Assembly (NCBI GenBank): GCA_015065455.1
Contig: SVQI01000004.1
Location: 57,502 to 121,501, forward strand
Source: Oscillospiraceae bacterium
Lineage (GTDB): Bacteria > Bacillota > Clostridia > Oscillospirales > CAG-272
Length of the DNA stretch: 64,000 nt
Reading direction: 5' to 3'
Within the stretch, counting starts at the first letter, position 1. Each line of letters opens with the position of its first letter. Of the stretch, positions 41,100 to 51,583 are shown one piece after another. The translations under genes and the position numbers were made by a program. The notes under the pieces are model-generated. The model saw nothing but the letters and a program-made list of their open reading frames with translations. It had not been told where the DNA came from and made no database searches.

Positions 41100-41125
41100 C
41101 ACCGCCGAGTTTTAAGTCGGCGGTG
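41100..41125 (-). terminator. Hairpin between paralogues 2 and 3
   Basis: A GC-rich nine-bp stem CACCGCCGA/TCGGCGGTG (41100-41108 with 41117-41125), followed on the minus strand by only a short T run. It may partly attenuate transcription into paralogue 3. Confidence 0.65.
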
Positions 41126-41144
41126 AATTGGGTTTAAAGCGATA

Positions 41145-41867
41145 TTATTCTTCTTCCTGGAACAACTGAATAGTAATCGGAACGTATTTCTTTTCGCGGA
41201 TTCTCTGATAATAGTACTTGTGGTCAACAAACCAAGTTGTATTAACAGAAGCATTCTTGTCAAAAGAACTTGTCTGTTCGATTGAAGTGATGTAGCTTTC
41301 GTCAGGATTGATTGTTCCGTCGGGATTACGTACTACAACGTTATCCTTGATCATTCTTGCGTGACCTGTAGGACCGAAGCAGTAAAGAATCGCGTCTCCG
41401 CACTGCATAAGAGCATAGTCTTCGTAAAGATCCTGTTCGGGAGTACGGTCAACCATTTCGATAGTTGTCTTATCTTCTTTTCTCCATTCGTATTTACCTA
41501 CGGAGAGAATACCTGTTCCGCACTGAGGCATCATATCAACAGACCAGTTAGCCTTGTTCTTGTCACCGAGCTTGCGCCATGTAATAAGAATTGTGGATGT
41601 GCAGTGGTTTCCGGGGCATTCCTTCTTTGCAACGGGACCTCTGAAAATTCCGTTTTCGTCAATGTAGCTTGCAAAAGTTTCGCCGTCTACACCTTCGTTG
41701 GTGTTATAAATTACGCCATAGTAGGTTTCACCTTTTTTGTAAAAAAGAGTGTTTTTAATAACTGTTAAGTCAATGTCTTCGGAAGCAGTCCACTTAATCT
41801 GAGACATTTCTCTCATGTAGTCAATTGCAGCCTGGCGGAGAGCCTGAACGTTTTTCTTTTCTGACAT
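41145..41867 (-). CDS. NlpC/P60-like protein, paralogue 2, without signal peptide
   Basis: The 240-residue protein consists of the catalytic-like domain alone: DYMREMSQIKWT, KKGETYYGVIYN, Cys89 in CPGNHC, GDAIL, His169 in TGHARMI, and SYITSIEQT (Glu197/Gln198). It lacks the signal peptide, lipobox and C-terminal Ig-like domain of paralogues 1 and 3. It should therefore be cytoplasmic unless exported otherwise. AGAGGA ribosome site before the ATG. It lies 32 bp downstream of paralogue 1 in the same operon. An intracellular copy beside two surface copies suggests a partner, immunity or processing role, which is speculative. Confidence 0.7.
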   Translation of the reverse strand: MSEKKNVQALRQAAIDYMREMSQIKWTASEDIDLTVIKNTLFYKKGETYYGVIYNTNEGVDGETFASYIDENGIFRGPVAKKECPGNHCTSTILITWRKLGDKNKANWSVDMMPQCGTGILSVGKYEWRKEDKTTIEMVDRTPEQDLYEDYALMQCGDAILYCFGPTGHARMIKDNVVVRNPDGTINPDESYITSIEQTSSFDKNASVNTTWFVDHKYYYQRIREKKYVPITIQLFQEEE

Positions 41868-41898
41868 AATATAATCCTCTACTTTCTAATATTGATAA

Positions 41899-43074
41899 TT
41901 ATTGTACAGTGAATTTAAGCTCATAAATTTTTGCGGAACCGTAGTGAGTGTTAACGGTAACGTAGTATGTGTAGTCGCCCGCTGCGAGTGTAGTAACACC
42001 GTCGGGAGCGATAGCGTCCTTGTTGACAAATTGGAATATAGTTCTGTCGGGAACAAGGTTCTGCATTGTTTTTGTTGCAACAACCTTACCGGTTGAATCA
42101 ACAAAGTCAACGGTTACGCTGATAATATCGCAGAATGATGAACGGATAATACCCTTGAGTTTTCCGGAAGTGATGTTGGATGCTGTGTTACCGGATTTAA
42201 GAGTAAACGTGGAATCCTCGGCTTTTTCGCTGAATGCTTCAATTGTGGTGGGAACGTATTTTGTAGCATAAAGCTGTTTGAATGTGTATTTGTGATCAAT
42301 AAACCAGTTTGTTTTTACGTCTTTTCTTGTTGAGTCAAAGGAACTTGTCTGTTCGATTGTAACAATGTAACTGTTATTAGGATCGATCTTACCGTCTTTA
42401 TTTACAACCTTAATTTCCTTTATCATTCTTGTGTGGCCTGTTGAGCCCCAGCAAGAAATAACATTGTCCCCTTTTTGAAGAAGAGCATAGCATTCATACA
42501 TCTTTTCTGCAGAGTTCTTTGCAATAATCGAATCGGTTGTTTCATCATCAGCGCTAAAAACGTAATCGCCAACGGGAAGAGTCCCTCTGTTTTTGCTGGG
42601 AACCATCTGTACGGTCGTAGCAAAGGTAGGAATGTTCGAAATCTGGTTGTATGCTGTTCTTATAGAAGAAGAACAGTGATTTCCGTAACCTTCTTTTCTT
42701 GTTGTAGGACCAATGTAAACTCCGTTTTCATCGAGCTGAGAAACGAACTTGTCATAGTTACACTGGCTGTTGTCACCCGTAATGTACATAATACCGGTGT
42801 ATTCAACGCCTTTTTTATATACGAGACCTTGATTTACTTCGTTCAAGTTAATTGTATCCTTGGGAGTCCATTTAACCTGAGACATTTTTTCCATATAAGC
42901 AACAACAACGTCTCTTGGTTTGAAAGCTTCAGCAGGAATCATTTCCGGTTCAAATTTTTTGTCTACAGGAGCCGGAGATTCAGTGGGAGTGGGATTTTTA
43001 GTTTTGTCGCCGCAAGAAGAAAGAGCTGTGAGCATCATGCAGGCAAGCAAAAGAAAAGCAATTAGTTTTTTCAT
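41899..43074 (-). CDS. NlpC/P60-like secreted lipoprotein, paralogue 1
   Basis: The 391-residue lipoprotein has signal 1-20, lipobox LSSC (Cys21) and a Pro/Thr linker (22-45). The papain-like domain (about 50-275) carries Cys134 in GNHCSSS, GDNVISCWG, His214 in TGHTRMI and SYIVTIEQT (Glu241/Gln242). An Ig-like C-terminal domain follows (285-391). The order Cys, His, polar residue fits the NlpC/P60 papain-like fold. It is the first gene of a leftward run of three paralogues. GAAAGGA precedes the ATG, and the promoter is TTGAAT-17-TATACT at 43168-43196. The substrate is unknown; cell-wall peptides are the usual target of the superfamily. Confidence 0.7.
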   Translation of the reverse strand: MKKLIAFLLLACMMLTALSSCGDKTKNPTPTESPAPVDKKFEPEMIPAEAFKPRDVVVAYMEKMSQVKWTPKDTINLNEVNQGLVYKKGVEYTGIMYITGDNSQCNYDKFVSQLDENGVYIGPTTRKEGYGNHCSSSIRTAYNQISNIPTFATTVQMVPSKNRGTLPVGDYVFSADDETTDSIIAKNSAEKMYECYALLQKGDNVISCWGSTGHTRMIKEIKVVNKDGKIDPNNSYIVTIEQTSSFDSTRKDVKTNWFIDHKYTFKQLYATKYVPTTIEAFSEKAEDSTFTLKSGNTASNITSGKLKGIIRSSFCDIISVTVDFVDSTGKVVATKTMQNLVPDRTIFQFVNKDAIAPDGVTTLAAGDYTYYVTVNTHYGSAKIYELKFTVQ

Positions 43075-43167
43075 GTGTTTTTCCTTTCAAAGACCATTAT
43101 AGATGTTTTCATTCGAACAAAAAGGTAATGTCAAATATCTGAATGACATAGCTTTTTATACTTAATA

Positions 43168-43196
43168 AGTATATCATAAACATTAATAAAATTCAA
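43168..43196 (-). promoter_or_regulatory. Promoter of the NlpC/P60-like operon
   Basis: Minus-strand TTGAAT (43191-43196), 17-bp spacer, TATACT (43168-43173), leaving about 85 nt of leader. Confidence 0.6.
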
Positions 43197-43342
43197 TAGT
43201 CTGCTAAATATAATTTGCAAAATTACAGTTATTTAACATTTTATAAAAACTTTTAAGTTTAAAGTGATAAAAAAAGGAGTCAGCATTTATGCACAAAAAA
43301 CAAAAAAGCATATAACCGTGCTATTAAAAAATATATGAATAC
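43197..43342. other. Rest of the intergenic region before the nucleoside phosphorylase
   Basis: This is the middle of a 320-bp divergent intergenic region. Apart from the two promoters I see AT-rich sequence only, without a coding frame or clear symmetry. Confidence 0.4.
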
Positions 43343-43371
43343 TTTACATTCGCATAAATCAGGTGTATAAT
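43343..43371 (+). promoter_or_regulatory. Promoter of the nucleoside phosphorylase operon
   Basis: TTTACA (43343-43348), 17-bp spacer, TATAAT (43366-43371), about 35 bp before the gene. Confidence 0.8.
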
Positions 43372-43405
43372 ATATAAGAAAAAATAAAAAAACGGGGTGG
43401 TTATT

Positions 43406-44155
43406 ATAAGCAAGCAGTATCATATTGATTGCGGGATTGGAGACGTTGGCAATATATGTATTCTTCCCGGTGACCCCGGCAGATGCGAAAAAATTGCAAA
43501 ATATTTTGATAACCCGAAAAAAATAGCAAGTAACCGTGAGTACGTAACTTATACCGGAGAATTATGCGGCAAAAAAGTATCGGTAACGTCTACCGGAATT
43601 GGCGGGCCGTCGGCAGCTATTGCTATGGAAGAGTTGGTTGCAATAGGTGCTGATACTTTCATCAGAGTAGGCACTTGCGGCGGTATAAATATGAAAGTAA
43701 AATCAGGAGATATCGTTATTGCCACGGGTGCTGTCAGAAACGAAGGTACAAGCCGTGAATATGCACCGATTGAATATCCTGCTACAGCAGATTTTGATAT
43801 AGCAAACGCACTTGTTGGTGGCGCAAAAAAATTAGGATTAAACTATCACACGGGAGTAGTGCAGTGTAAGGACTCTTTTTATGGGCAGCATTCTCCCCAA
43901 AGAAGTCCCGTTTCTTACGAACTGCTGAATAAGTGGGAATCGTGGAAAAAGCTTGGTGTACTTGCGAGTGAAATGGAGTCGGCGGCTTTGTTTGTAACCG
44001 CGGCGTCATTAGGCGTCAAGTGCGGTTCCGTTTTTAGTGTCGTATGGAATCAGGAACGTAAGGCAAACGGATTTGTTGAAGAAGATTGTCATGATACGGA
44101 CAGGGCTATAAGAACTGCCGTTGAAGCGATAAAAATTTTATTAAACGGAGATTGA
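43406..44155 (+). CDS. Uridine/nucleoside phosphorylase; start codon probably non-standard
   Basis: The enzyme of about 250 residues belongs to the NP-I family. It has [18 protein letters not shown] (phosphate-binding Gly-Asp-Pro-x-Arg), [27 protein letters not shown] and [10 protein letters not shown] (ribose-binding Glu-Met-Glu). These fit uridine phosphorylase, which splits pyrimidine nucleosides with phosphate. Relatives begin MSKQYHI, and the matching codon here is ATA at 43406, with GGGGTGG five bases before it. A GTG at 43397 is in frame but lies inside that ribosome site. AUA initiation or an unusual GTG start must be used. It is followed after one base by the PAP2 gene, and likely co-transcribed. 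Confidence 0.85.
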   Translation: MSKQYHIDCGIGDVGNICILPGDPGRCEKIAKYFDNPKKIASNREYVTYTGELCGKKVSVTSTGIGGPSAAIAMEELVAIGADTFIRVGTCGGINMKVKSGDIVIATGAVRNEGTSREYAPIEYPATADFDIANALVGGAKKLGLNYHTGVVQCKDSFYGQHSPQRSPVSYELLNKWESWKKLGVLASEMESAALFVTAASLGVKCGSVFSVVWNQERKANGFVEEDCHDTDRAIRTAVEAIKILLNGD

Positions 44156-44156
44156 T

Positions 44157-45050
44157 ATGGAGTTTTTGTATTTGCTTGAGAAGATACGTTGTCCTTTTCT
44201 TGACGTGTTTTTTCAGATTGTAACAGAGTTCGGATATGAACTCATCGCTCTTGGAGTGATTTGTGTATTTTTCTGGTGTGTAAACAAGAATTTTGGATAT
44301 GAAATGGGCTTTGCGTTTTTTGCGTCGGGTATGCTTGTTCAAGGGTTGAAGATAACTTTCAGAATAGATAGACCCTGGGTGCTTGATCCCGATTTTAAAC
44401 CCGTAGGCAGTGCTATTGAGGATGCTACGGGGTATTCATTCCCAAGCGGTCACACACAGTGCGCGACAACACTTTTCTCATCACTTGCTATACGCTTTAA
44501 GCGGGTTTGGTTAAAGGTTGTATTCGTTATTATGTTTTTGCTTGTCGGACTGTCTCGAATGTACCTTGGCGTACATACACCGAAAGACGTATTGGTTTCA
44601 ATGGCAATAACTCTGATCTGTGTATTTATATTCCACAAGGTGTTTGCAAAAATAGCTGACAATAAGAAGCACGATCTACTTATTGCATTTGTCCTTTCGG
44701 CAGTGTCGTTGGCTGTTATGATTTATTCTCTCGTGCTTGAAGGAAAGGGAATAATTACAGACCCGAAGTATGCGCTTGACTGTTGTAAGACAGGTGGCGC
44801 AGGACTTGGATTTGCTCTTGGGTGGTATGTTGAAAGAAGATGGATAGATTTCAGCGTACAAACGAAAAAGATATGGCAGCAATTTATAAAGGTTGCAGTA
44901 GGTATTGCAATAGCGCTTGTATTAAAAGAAGTTCCGAAGAGCATTTTTGGAGATACAGCGATAGTTGGAATGATAAGATATATGCTTGTAACGTTCTGGA
45001 TCGTAGGTGTGTATCCCGCTTTTGTAAAGAAAGCTTTTTGTAAGGAGTAA
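44157..45050 (+). CDS. PAP2-family membrane phosphatase
   Basis: The 297-residue protein has about six to eight membrane helices and the three motifs of the acid phosphatase/PAP2 superfamily: KITFRIDRPWVL (KxxxxxxRP), YSFPSGHTQ (PSGH) and SRMYLGVHTPKDVL (SRxxxxxHxxxD). It should remove phosphate from lipid phosphates such as undecaprenyl pyrophosphate or phosphatidic acid at the outer membrane face. The ATG is one base after the stop of the nucleoside phosphorylase, with GGAG in that gene's last codons. It is followed after three bases by a hydrolase gene, so all three form one operon. Confidence 0.88.
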   Translation: MEFLYLLEKIRCPFLDVFFQIVTEFGYELIALGVICVFFWCVNKNFGYEMGFAFFASGMLVQGLKITFRIDRPWVLDPDFKPVGSAIEDATGYSFPSGHTQCATTLFSSLAIRFKRVWLKVVFVIMFLLVGLSRMYLGVHTPKDVLVSMAITLICVFIFHKVFAKIADNKKHDLLIAFVLSAVSLAVMIYSLVLEGKGIITDPKYALDCCKTGGAGLGFALGWYVERRWIDFSVQTKKIWQQFIKVAVGIAIALVLKEVPKSIFGDTAIVGMIRYMLVTFWIVGVYPAFVKKAFCKE

Positions 45051-45053
45051 GTT

Positions 45054-46076
45054 TTGGCAGAATACAAAGATTTGTATACTGAGGAGGTTTCAAAAGCGTC
45101 GTCGTTCAGACGTAACTATCTTGAGTCTGTAATGTCGGTGTCTGGTGAAATAGCCGAAGAAAAGAAAAATAAAAGAAATGAGTATATCAGTCCTGAAAAA
45201 ATAAAAGAGAACAGAGAGAAGTATTTATCCGACTTTAAAAAGTTGCTTGGAAACCCTATGTTCGACAGAAGCAAGGTATGTGACGTACAGAAGATTTTTG
45301 TTGCGATCGACGGGCAGGGATATATTTACAGACTGGTTTTTAATTTCGAAAAGAATATAAAATTTTACGGTATGCTGTTTGTTCCGTTTGATGCTAAGGG
45401 CAAATTGCCTCTTATAACAGCAATCCATGGCGGAGAGGGAACACCCGAGCTTATGTCCGATATTTACGGAGATAATTATTATTCCCATATTACAAGACGT
45501 CTGATTGACAGAAAGGTTGTCGTTTTTGCCCCACAGCTTTTGATTTGGGACGGCAAAAAGTATGGAGATAATTTTGATAGGTTTGAGATAGACGCTAAAT
45601 ACAAAGCATTAGGCGGCAGTTTAACAGCGTTTGAATGTGAATGTATAAGGGGAGCTTTGGATTATCTTTTGACACTTGATTTTATTGATAGTGACAGGGT
45701 TGGAATAACGGGATTATCATACGGCGCATACTATTCTATTGTAACAGCTGTACTTGACGAAAGAATAAAAGCGGTTTATTCAGCTTGTGTGTTTAATGAC
45801 AGAATGAAGTATTCAAGACCTGATTTTGTATATAACGATATGGCGGATAAGTTTTCTGATGCCGAAATGACATCTTTAATTTATCCGAGGGCGTTGTATA
45901 TTGAGGCAGGGAAAAATGACGGAATATTTGGTGTTGACGGTGCTGTCAGTGAATACGACAGATTAAAAAAATATTATTCTGACAAGCCTGAAAGTCTTGT
46001 ATTTAAAATTACAAATACAGGGCACAAATATGATATTACCGATGACGGAATTGACTATTTAATAAACAATATTTAA
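45054..46076 (+). CDS. Alpha/beta hydrolase (acetyl-xylan-esterase/dienelactone-hydrolase type)
   Basis: The 340-residue cytosolic protein has a TTG start at 45054 after AAGGAG. The fold shows FYGMLFVPFDAKGKLPLI and IHGGEGTPEL (oxyanion strand), the nucleophile elbow GLSYGAYYS (Ser about 225), the acid in EAGKNDGIFG and the His in NTGHKYDI near the C-terminus, so a full Ser-Asp-His triad is present. The family contains deacetylases of carbohydrates and peptide hydrolases; the substrate here is unknown. It is the third gene of the operon with nucleoside phosphorylase and PAP2. A terminator follows. Confidence 0.8.
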   Translation: MAEYKDLYTEEVSKASSFRRNYLESVMSVSGEIAEEKKNKRNEYISPEKIKENREKYLSDFKKLLGNPMFDRSKVCDVQKIFVAIDGQGYIYRLVFNFEKNIKFYGMLFVPFDAKGKLPLITAIHGGEGTPELMSDIYGDNYYSHITRRLIDRKVVVFAPQLLIWDGKKYGDNFDRFEIDAKYKALGGSLTAFECECIRGALDYLLTLDFIDSDRVGITGLSYGAYYSIVTAVLDERIKAVYSACVFNDRMKYSRPDFVYNDMADKFSDAEMTSLIYPRALYIEAGKNDGIFGVDGAVSEYDRLKKYYSDKPESLVFKITNTGHKYDITDDGIDYLINNI

Positions 46077-46084
46077 AACAAAAA

Positions 46085-46115
46085 AGAGGAACTTTCACAA
46101 GGAAAGTTCCTCTTA
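46085..46115. terminator. Bidirectional terminator between the hydrolase and groL
   Basis: A 13-bp perfect stem (46085-46097 with 46103-46115) with a five-base loop, serving both converging units. Confidence 0.85.
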
Positions 46116-46131
46116 TATTTTTGTATTGTTA

Positions 46132-48201
<2,070 letters not shown>

Positions 48202-48301
48202 TTACGATTATTAACACTTATTTAACATTTACAAATTATATGTAATTAAATCATTATGTCAAGCAAATAAAACGACAGAAAATACTGGGGGGTAATGATA
48301 G

Positions 48302-49648
48302 ATGAAGCTATTCGAGACAATACTCGATTTTTTTAATACGTACATATTCGGTCCGGCGTTGCCTTTTGTAATATTTGCGATAGGAAGCTTTCTTTTGTTC
48401 AAATACGGTGGCTTTCTTTTTACAAGACAGAAAAAAATTGTAAAAGTATTGACCTCGCAAAACACAGAAGAGGGGATGTCGCCCTTTAAAACCGCTATGT
48501 TAGCTCTTGCAAGTACTCTTGGTGTAGGAAATATAGTGGGAGTATCAACAGCAATATATTCGGGCGGTGCTGGTGCGGTTTTTTGGCTGACTTTAAGTGC
48601 ATTTGTTGCTATGCCGCTGAAATATGGGGAAGTTGTACTTGCGATGAAATACAGAGTAAAGGACGGGGAAGAATGCAGAGGCGGAGCTATGTATTATATG
48701 CGGGATTGTTTGAAAATGCCGCGTTTGGCGGTAGTGTTTGCAGTTCTGTGTATAGCAAACTCACTTACCGTAGGAAATATAGTTCAGATTAATGCTGTTA
48801 CGGAATCGTTCAGGAACGTTTTCTCGGTAAATCCATTATTATTAGGTATAATTATTTCTGTTGTTGTGTTTTTTTCAATAAGCAGAGGTACAAAGCGGGT
48901 GTCTGATATAACAGCCACACTTATTCCTTTTATAACCGTAATATACATTTTATTATCACTTTTTATAATTATAACCAACGCCGACAAATTATACGAGATA
49001 GTCAAACTTATTTTTAAAGAAGCGTTTAATTTTAAGGCGATGGCAGGTGGTGTTGGCGGATATACGATATCAAGAGCGATGAGATACGGTGTTGCGAGAG
49101 GTATTATGTCAAACGAGGCAGGGAGTGGAACCTCTCCGATAGCCCATGCAAAATCAAATTTAAAAAGTCCTGTTGAACAGGGATTTTGGGGTATATTTGA
49201 AGTGTTTGCCGACACAGTTATAATGTGTAATTTGACGGCGTTTGTTATTTTGTTGTCTTTTGACGAGTTTGTAATAGGTAAAAGTATTTCGGGAATGGAT
49301 TTGGTTATTGCTTCTTATGAAAAGTATATAGGAGATATTGCGGGGGTAATAATTGCAGTATCTGTACTGCTTTTTGCTTATGCGACGGTGATATGTCAAG
49401 GTTTTTACGGAGCTGAGTGCGTTTATTATCTGACTAAAAAAGAAAAACACCTGATACTGTACAGATATTTGTTTTGTTTGTGTGTAGTTTACGGCTCGGT
49501 GGCGGGAAGTAATATAATATGGGGGCTTACGGATTTTAATATTTCGCTTATGACTGTTATAAATACTCTTTGTATTTTTGTTGTATCGGGAGAAATAAAG
49601 GAAATAACAGACGGTTATTTCAAAAAAAATAAAAATCCACCCGCATAG
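48302..49648 (+). CDS. Sodium:alanine/glycine symporter (AGCS family)
   Basis: The 448-residue protein has about eleven membrane helices. It contains ALASTLGVGNIVGVSTAIYSGGAGAVFWL, whose first 16 residues (GTGNI-type motif) are the AGCS signature, and later YGVARGIMSNEAGSGTSPIAHA, which resembles the family's Na+-site segment. It imports alanine or glycine with sodium. GGGGGTAATG ribosome site before the ATG at 48302. Single gene; a short hairpin CCCGC/GCGGG overlaps its stop codon, and repeats follow. Confidence 0.92.
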   Translation: MKLFETILDFFNTYIFGPALPFVIFAIGSFLLFKYGGFLFTRQKKIVKVLTSQNTEEGMSPFKTAMLALASTLGVGNIVGVSTAIYSGGAGAVFWLTLSAFVAMPLKYGEVVLAMKYRVKDGEECRGGAMYYMRDCLKMPRLAVVFAVLCIANSLTVGNIVQINAVTESFRNVFSVNPLLLGIIISVVVFFSISRGTKRVSDITATLIPFITVIYILLSLFIIITNADKLYEIVKLIFKEAFNFKAMAGGVGGYTISRAMRYGVARGIMSNEAGSGTSPIAHAKSNLKSPVEQGFWGIFEVFADTVIMCNLTAFVILLSFDEFVIGKSISGMDLVIASYEKYIGDIAGVIIAVSVLLFAYATVICQGFYGAECVYYLTKKEKHLILYRYLFCLCVVYGSVAGSNIIWGLTDFNISLMTVINTLCIFVVSGEIKEITDGYFKKNKNPPA

Positions 49649-49676
49649 CGGGATGTATTTCATTTTAGGTATATGC

Positions 49677-49716
49677 CATATCCAATGCTGGCTGCGCAAT
49701 TAGCCCGCCGGATATG
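49677..49716. repeat. Inverted repeat downstream of the AGCS gene
   Basis: CATATCC (49677-49683) pairs with GGATATG (49710-49716), and an inner GGC/GCC strengthens the stem. Without a T run it is not a typical terminator. It may be a separate short repeat, or the outer part of the larger element to its right. Confidence 0.55.
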
Positions 49717-49753
49717 CACTTATTATTAGCTACTCGTAAAACGTGTTAATACA

Positions 49754-49950
49754 AAAGCCTTCTCCGGTGGGAGAAGGTGGCTCGGCAGCATAAAAAACAA
49801 ACGGTATAATTATATTTTACTGCCGAGACGGATGAGGTCGTTTCTCTTCGTCAAGTTTTATCTTTGTCGACCTCATCAGTCACACCGCATTTTATAATTA
49901 TATCTATTTATATCTATTTGCGGTGCGACAGCTTCTCCCACCGGAGAAGC
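49754..49950. repeat. 197-bp multi-hairpin element with inverted terminal repeats (MITE/REP-like)
   Basis: CTTCTCCGGTGGGAGAAG (49759-49776) recurs as its exact reverse complement at 49932-49949 and closes the element. Inside are three further stems: CTCGGCAG/CTGCCGAG (49781-49788 with 49820-49827), GATGAGGTC/GACCTCATC (49831-49839 with 49869-49877) and CACCGCA/TGCGGTG (49883-49889 with 49919-49925). The result is a four-way junction with three arms. It has no credible gene. I recall such TTCTCC-GGTGGGAGAA repeats scattered in clostridial genomes, which fits a non-autonomous mobile or palindromic repeat. Only one copy is in this window. Confidence 0.75.
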
Positions 49951-50070
49951 CTCAAAATTCAACTCTCGCGCTCTCTCTTTTATTACGCCTTCGTATTTAT
50001 TGTTGTTCTCAATGATAAAACTTTTTTTGAACCACATAGACTTAGCGTGTTTTTCGTGATATAAATAATA

Positions 50071-50106
50071 AAGCACAAAAGCTTAAATAATGCTTTTGTG
50101 CTTTTA
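50071..50106. terminator. hom terminator
   Basis: A 13-14-bp stem AAGCACAAAAGC/GCTTTTGTGCTT with loop TTAAATAAT, flanked by A/T runs, 18 bp beyond the hom stop codon. Confidence 0.85.
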
Positions 50107-50123
50107 AGTTCAATTTAGTTAAA

Positions 50124-51317
50124 TTAAAGAATTTCAAAGCTTGAAATAACGTCGATCTTTGAGGCCATTTCGTTAAATGCTGATTTTTTCATTGCAGGTG
50201 TAATGAATGAGAATTCACCGTCTTTAAGTGAAAGAGCCGAATATTCATTGAAAGCTGATTTTACAGCGTCTTCAGAAGATGTCGTGCAAACGTAGTAAGC
50301 AGAAACCACGTCATCAGAGGGGACAAGGTCGTTTTTGTCAGCCTGAGCCCACTGCTGATTTTTAATTTCAGGTCTGCCCGCAATATCAACAATATCTGCT
50401 ACAACAGCGCTTGCGGTAGGCATTTTTCCGGCGCCCTTACCGATAAAGATAATATCGTCACTGGCATTACCGTTTACGAGAATACCGTTAAATACGTCGT
50501 CAACCTTTGAGAGAAGGTTTGTGTTGGGAACAAGTCTGGGAGCTACGGAAACGGACATTTTTCCGTTGATATCCTTTGCTTGTCCTATAAGCTTGATAGC
50601 GTATCCCGCTTCGGAGGCATTTTTAACGTCGTTAAGTCTGATGTTTGAAATACCGACTGTAGAAACTTCAGAGGGATTAATGAGCTTGCCAAATGCAATT
50701 GCTGCAAGAATACAAATTTTTCTGCAAGCATCAATACCGTCAACGTCAGCGGTGGGGTTTGCTTCGGCATAACCTTTCATCTGAGCTTCTTTAAGCGCAA
50801 CCTCGAAGGTTTTTCCGAAGTCGATCATCTGTGTAAGAATATAGTTTGTAGTACCGTTGAGAATACCGTTGATTTCGTTGATCTTGTTAGCCGCAAGACA
50901 CGTTCCAAGCGGACGGAGTACGGGAATACCGCCGCCAACACTTGCTTCGAAAAGATATCTTACACCGTTTTCTGCGGCAGTTTTTAAGAGAACGTCGCCC
51001 TTTTCGGCAACAACGTGTTTGTTGGAGGTAACTACTGATTTTCCTTTTTTGAGAGCCTGTTCGGAAAAATCAAAAGCAGGGTGAAGCCCACCCATAGCCT
51101 CTGCTACGATGGAGACTTCGTCGTCGTTCAAAATGATATTGAAGTCGTGAACGATCTTATCTGCAAAGGGACTGTCAGGAAATTCTCTAAGGTCGAGAAT
51201 GTATTTAATATTAATTTCGTCCCCGATTTTATTCTTTATAATTTCGCTGTTTTGTGTAATGACTTCGGCAATTCCGCTTCCTACTACGCCAAATCCTAAA
51301 ATAGCAATGTTTGTCAT
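50124..51317 (-). CDS. hom: Homoserine dehydrogenase
   Basis: The 397-residue protein has an N-terminal Rossmann domain (MTNIAILGFGVVGSGIAEV, 1-19), the substrate domain with ILNGTTNYILTQM and EANPTADVDGIDACRK (the catalytic Lys is expected later in this domain), and a short C-terminal ACT-like region (about 310-397). It reduces aspartate semialdehyde to homoserine for threonine and methionine synthesis. The ACT region suggests feedback control by threonine. The ATG at 51317 has GAGGTG close upstream; the first in-frame ATG lacks one. Promoter TTGAAT-17-TATAAT at 51393-51421. It is a single gene; thrB/thrC are not nearby. Confidence 0.94.
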   Translation of the reverse strand: MTNIAILGFGVVGSGIAEVITQNSEIIKNKIGDEINIKYILDLREFPDSPFADKIVHDFNIILNDDEVSIVAEAMGGLHPAFDFSEQALKKGKSVVTSNKHVVAEKGDVLLKTAAENGVRYLFEASVGGGIPVLRPLGTCLAANKINEINGILNGTTNYILTQMIDFGKTFEVALKEAQMKGYAEANPTADVDGIDACRKICILAAIAFGKLINPSEVSTVGISNIRLNDVKNASEAGYAIKLIGQAKDINGKMSVSVAPRLVPNTNLLSKVDDVFNGILVNGNASDDIIFIGKGAGKMPTASAVVADIVDIAGRPEIKNQQWAQADKNDLVPSDDVVSAYYVCTTSSEDAVKSAFNEYSALSLKDGEFSFITPAMKKSAFNEMASKIDVISSFEIL

Positions 51318-51392
51318 GCTGCACCTCAATATATATATTTTATTAGAATAATTTGCTATAATTTGTACTTTCTTAAAATGTACAATAAAAAT

Positions 51393-51421
51393 ATTATATC
51401 ATATAGTTTTAAAAAATTCAA
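51393..51421 (-). promoter_or_regulatory. hom promoter
   Basis: Minus-strand TTGAAT (51416-51421), 17-bp spacer, TATAAT (51393-51398). Confidence 0.7.
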
Positions 51422-51476
51422 TAGAGATTGCCCATTTTTAATATACAAAAAAAGACAAATAAAAATAAAAAAATAC

Positions 51477-51505
51477 TTGTAAAATATTGGTTCTTAATGT
51501 ATAAT
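51477..51505 (+). promoter_or_regulatory. Promoter of the first Gfo/Idh/MocA gene
   Basis: TTGTAA (51477-51482), 17-bp spacer, TATAAT (51500-51505), about 75 bp before the ATG. Confidence 0.7.
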
Positions 51506-51583
51506 AAAATGGAGAATACGCTGTGCGTGTTTATTATGTGATGTAAAAAATAATTAATTATACTATTTCGGAGGAAAATAACT

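Noticed and set aside
49876..50076. 66-codon minus-strand open frame (ends near KERARELNFEASPVGEAV)
   Set aside because: Its second half is the translation of the palindromic repeat at 49754-49950, it has no ribosome site and its start lies in the hom terminator. Such translations of repeats are common false genes.
51318..51583. T-box or other riboswitch upstream of hom
   Set aside because: The region is about 270 bp of AT-rich sequence with two divergent promoters. No specifier loop, T-box sequence or terminator is seen.
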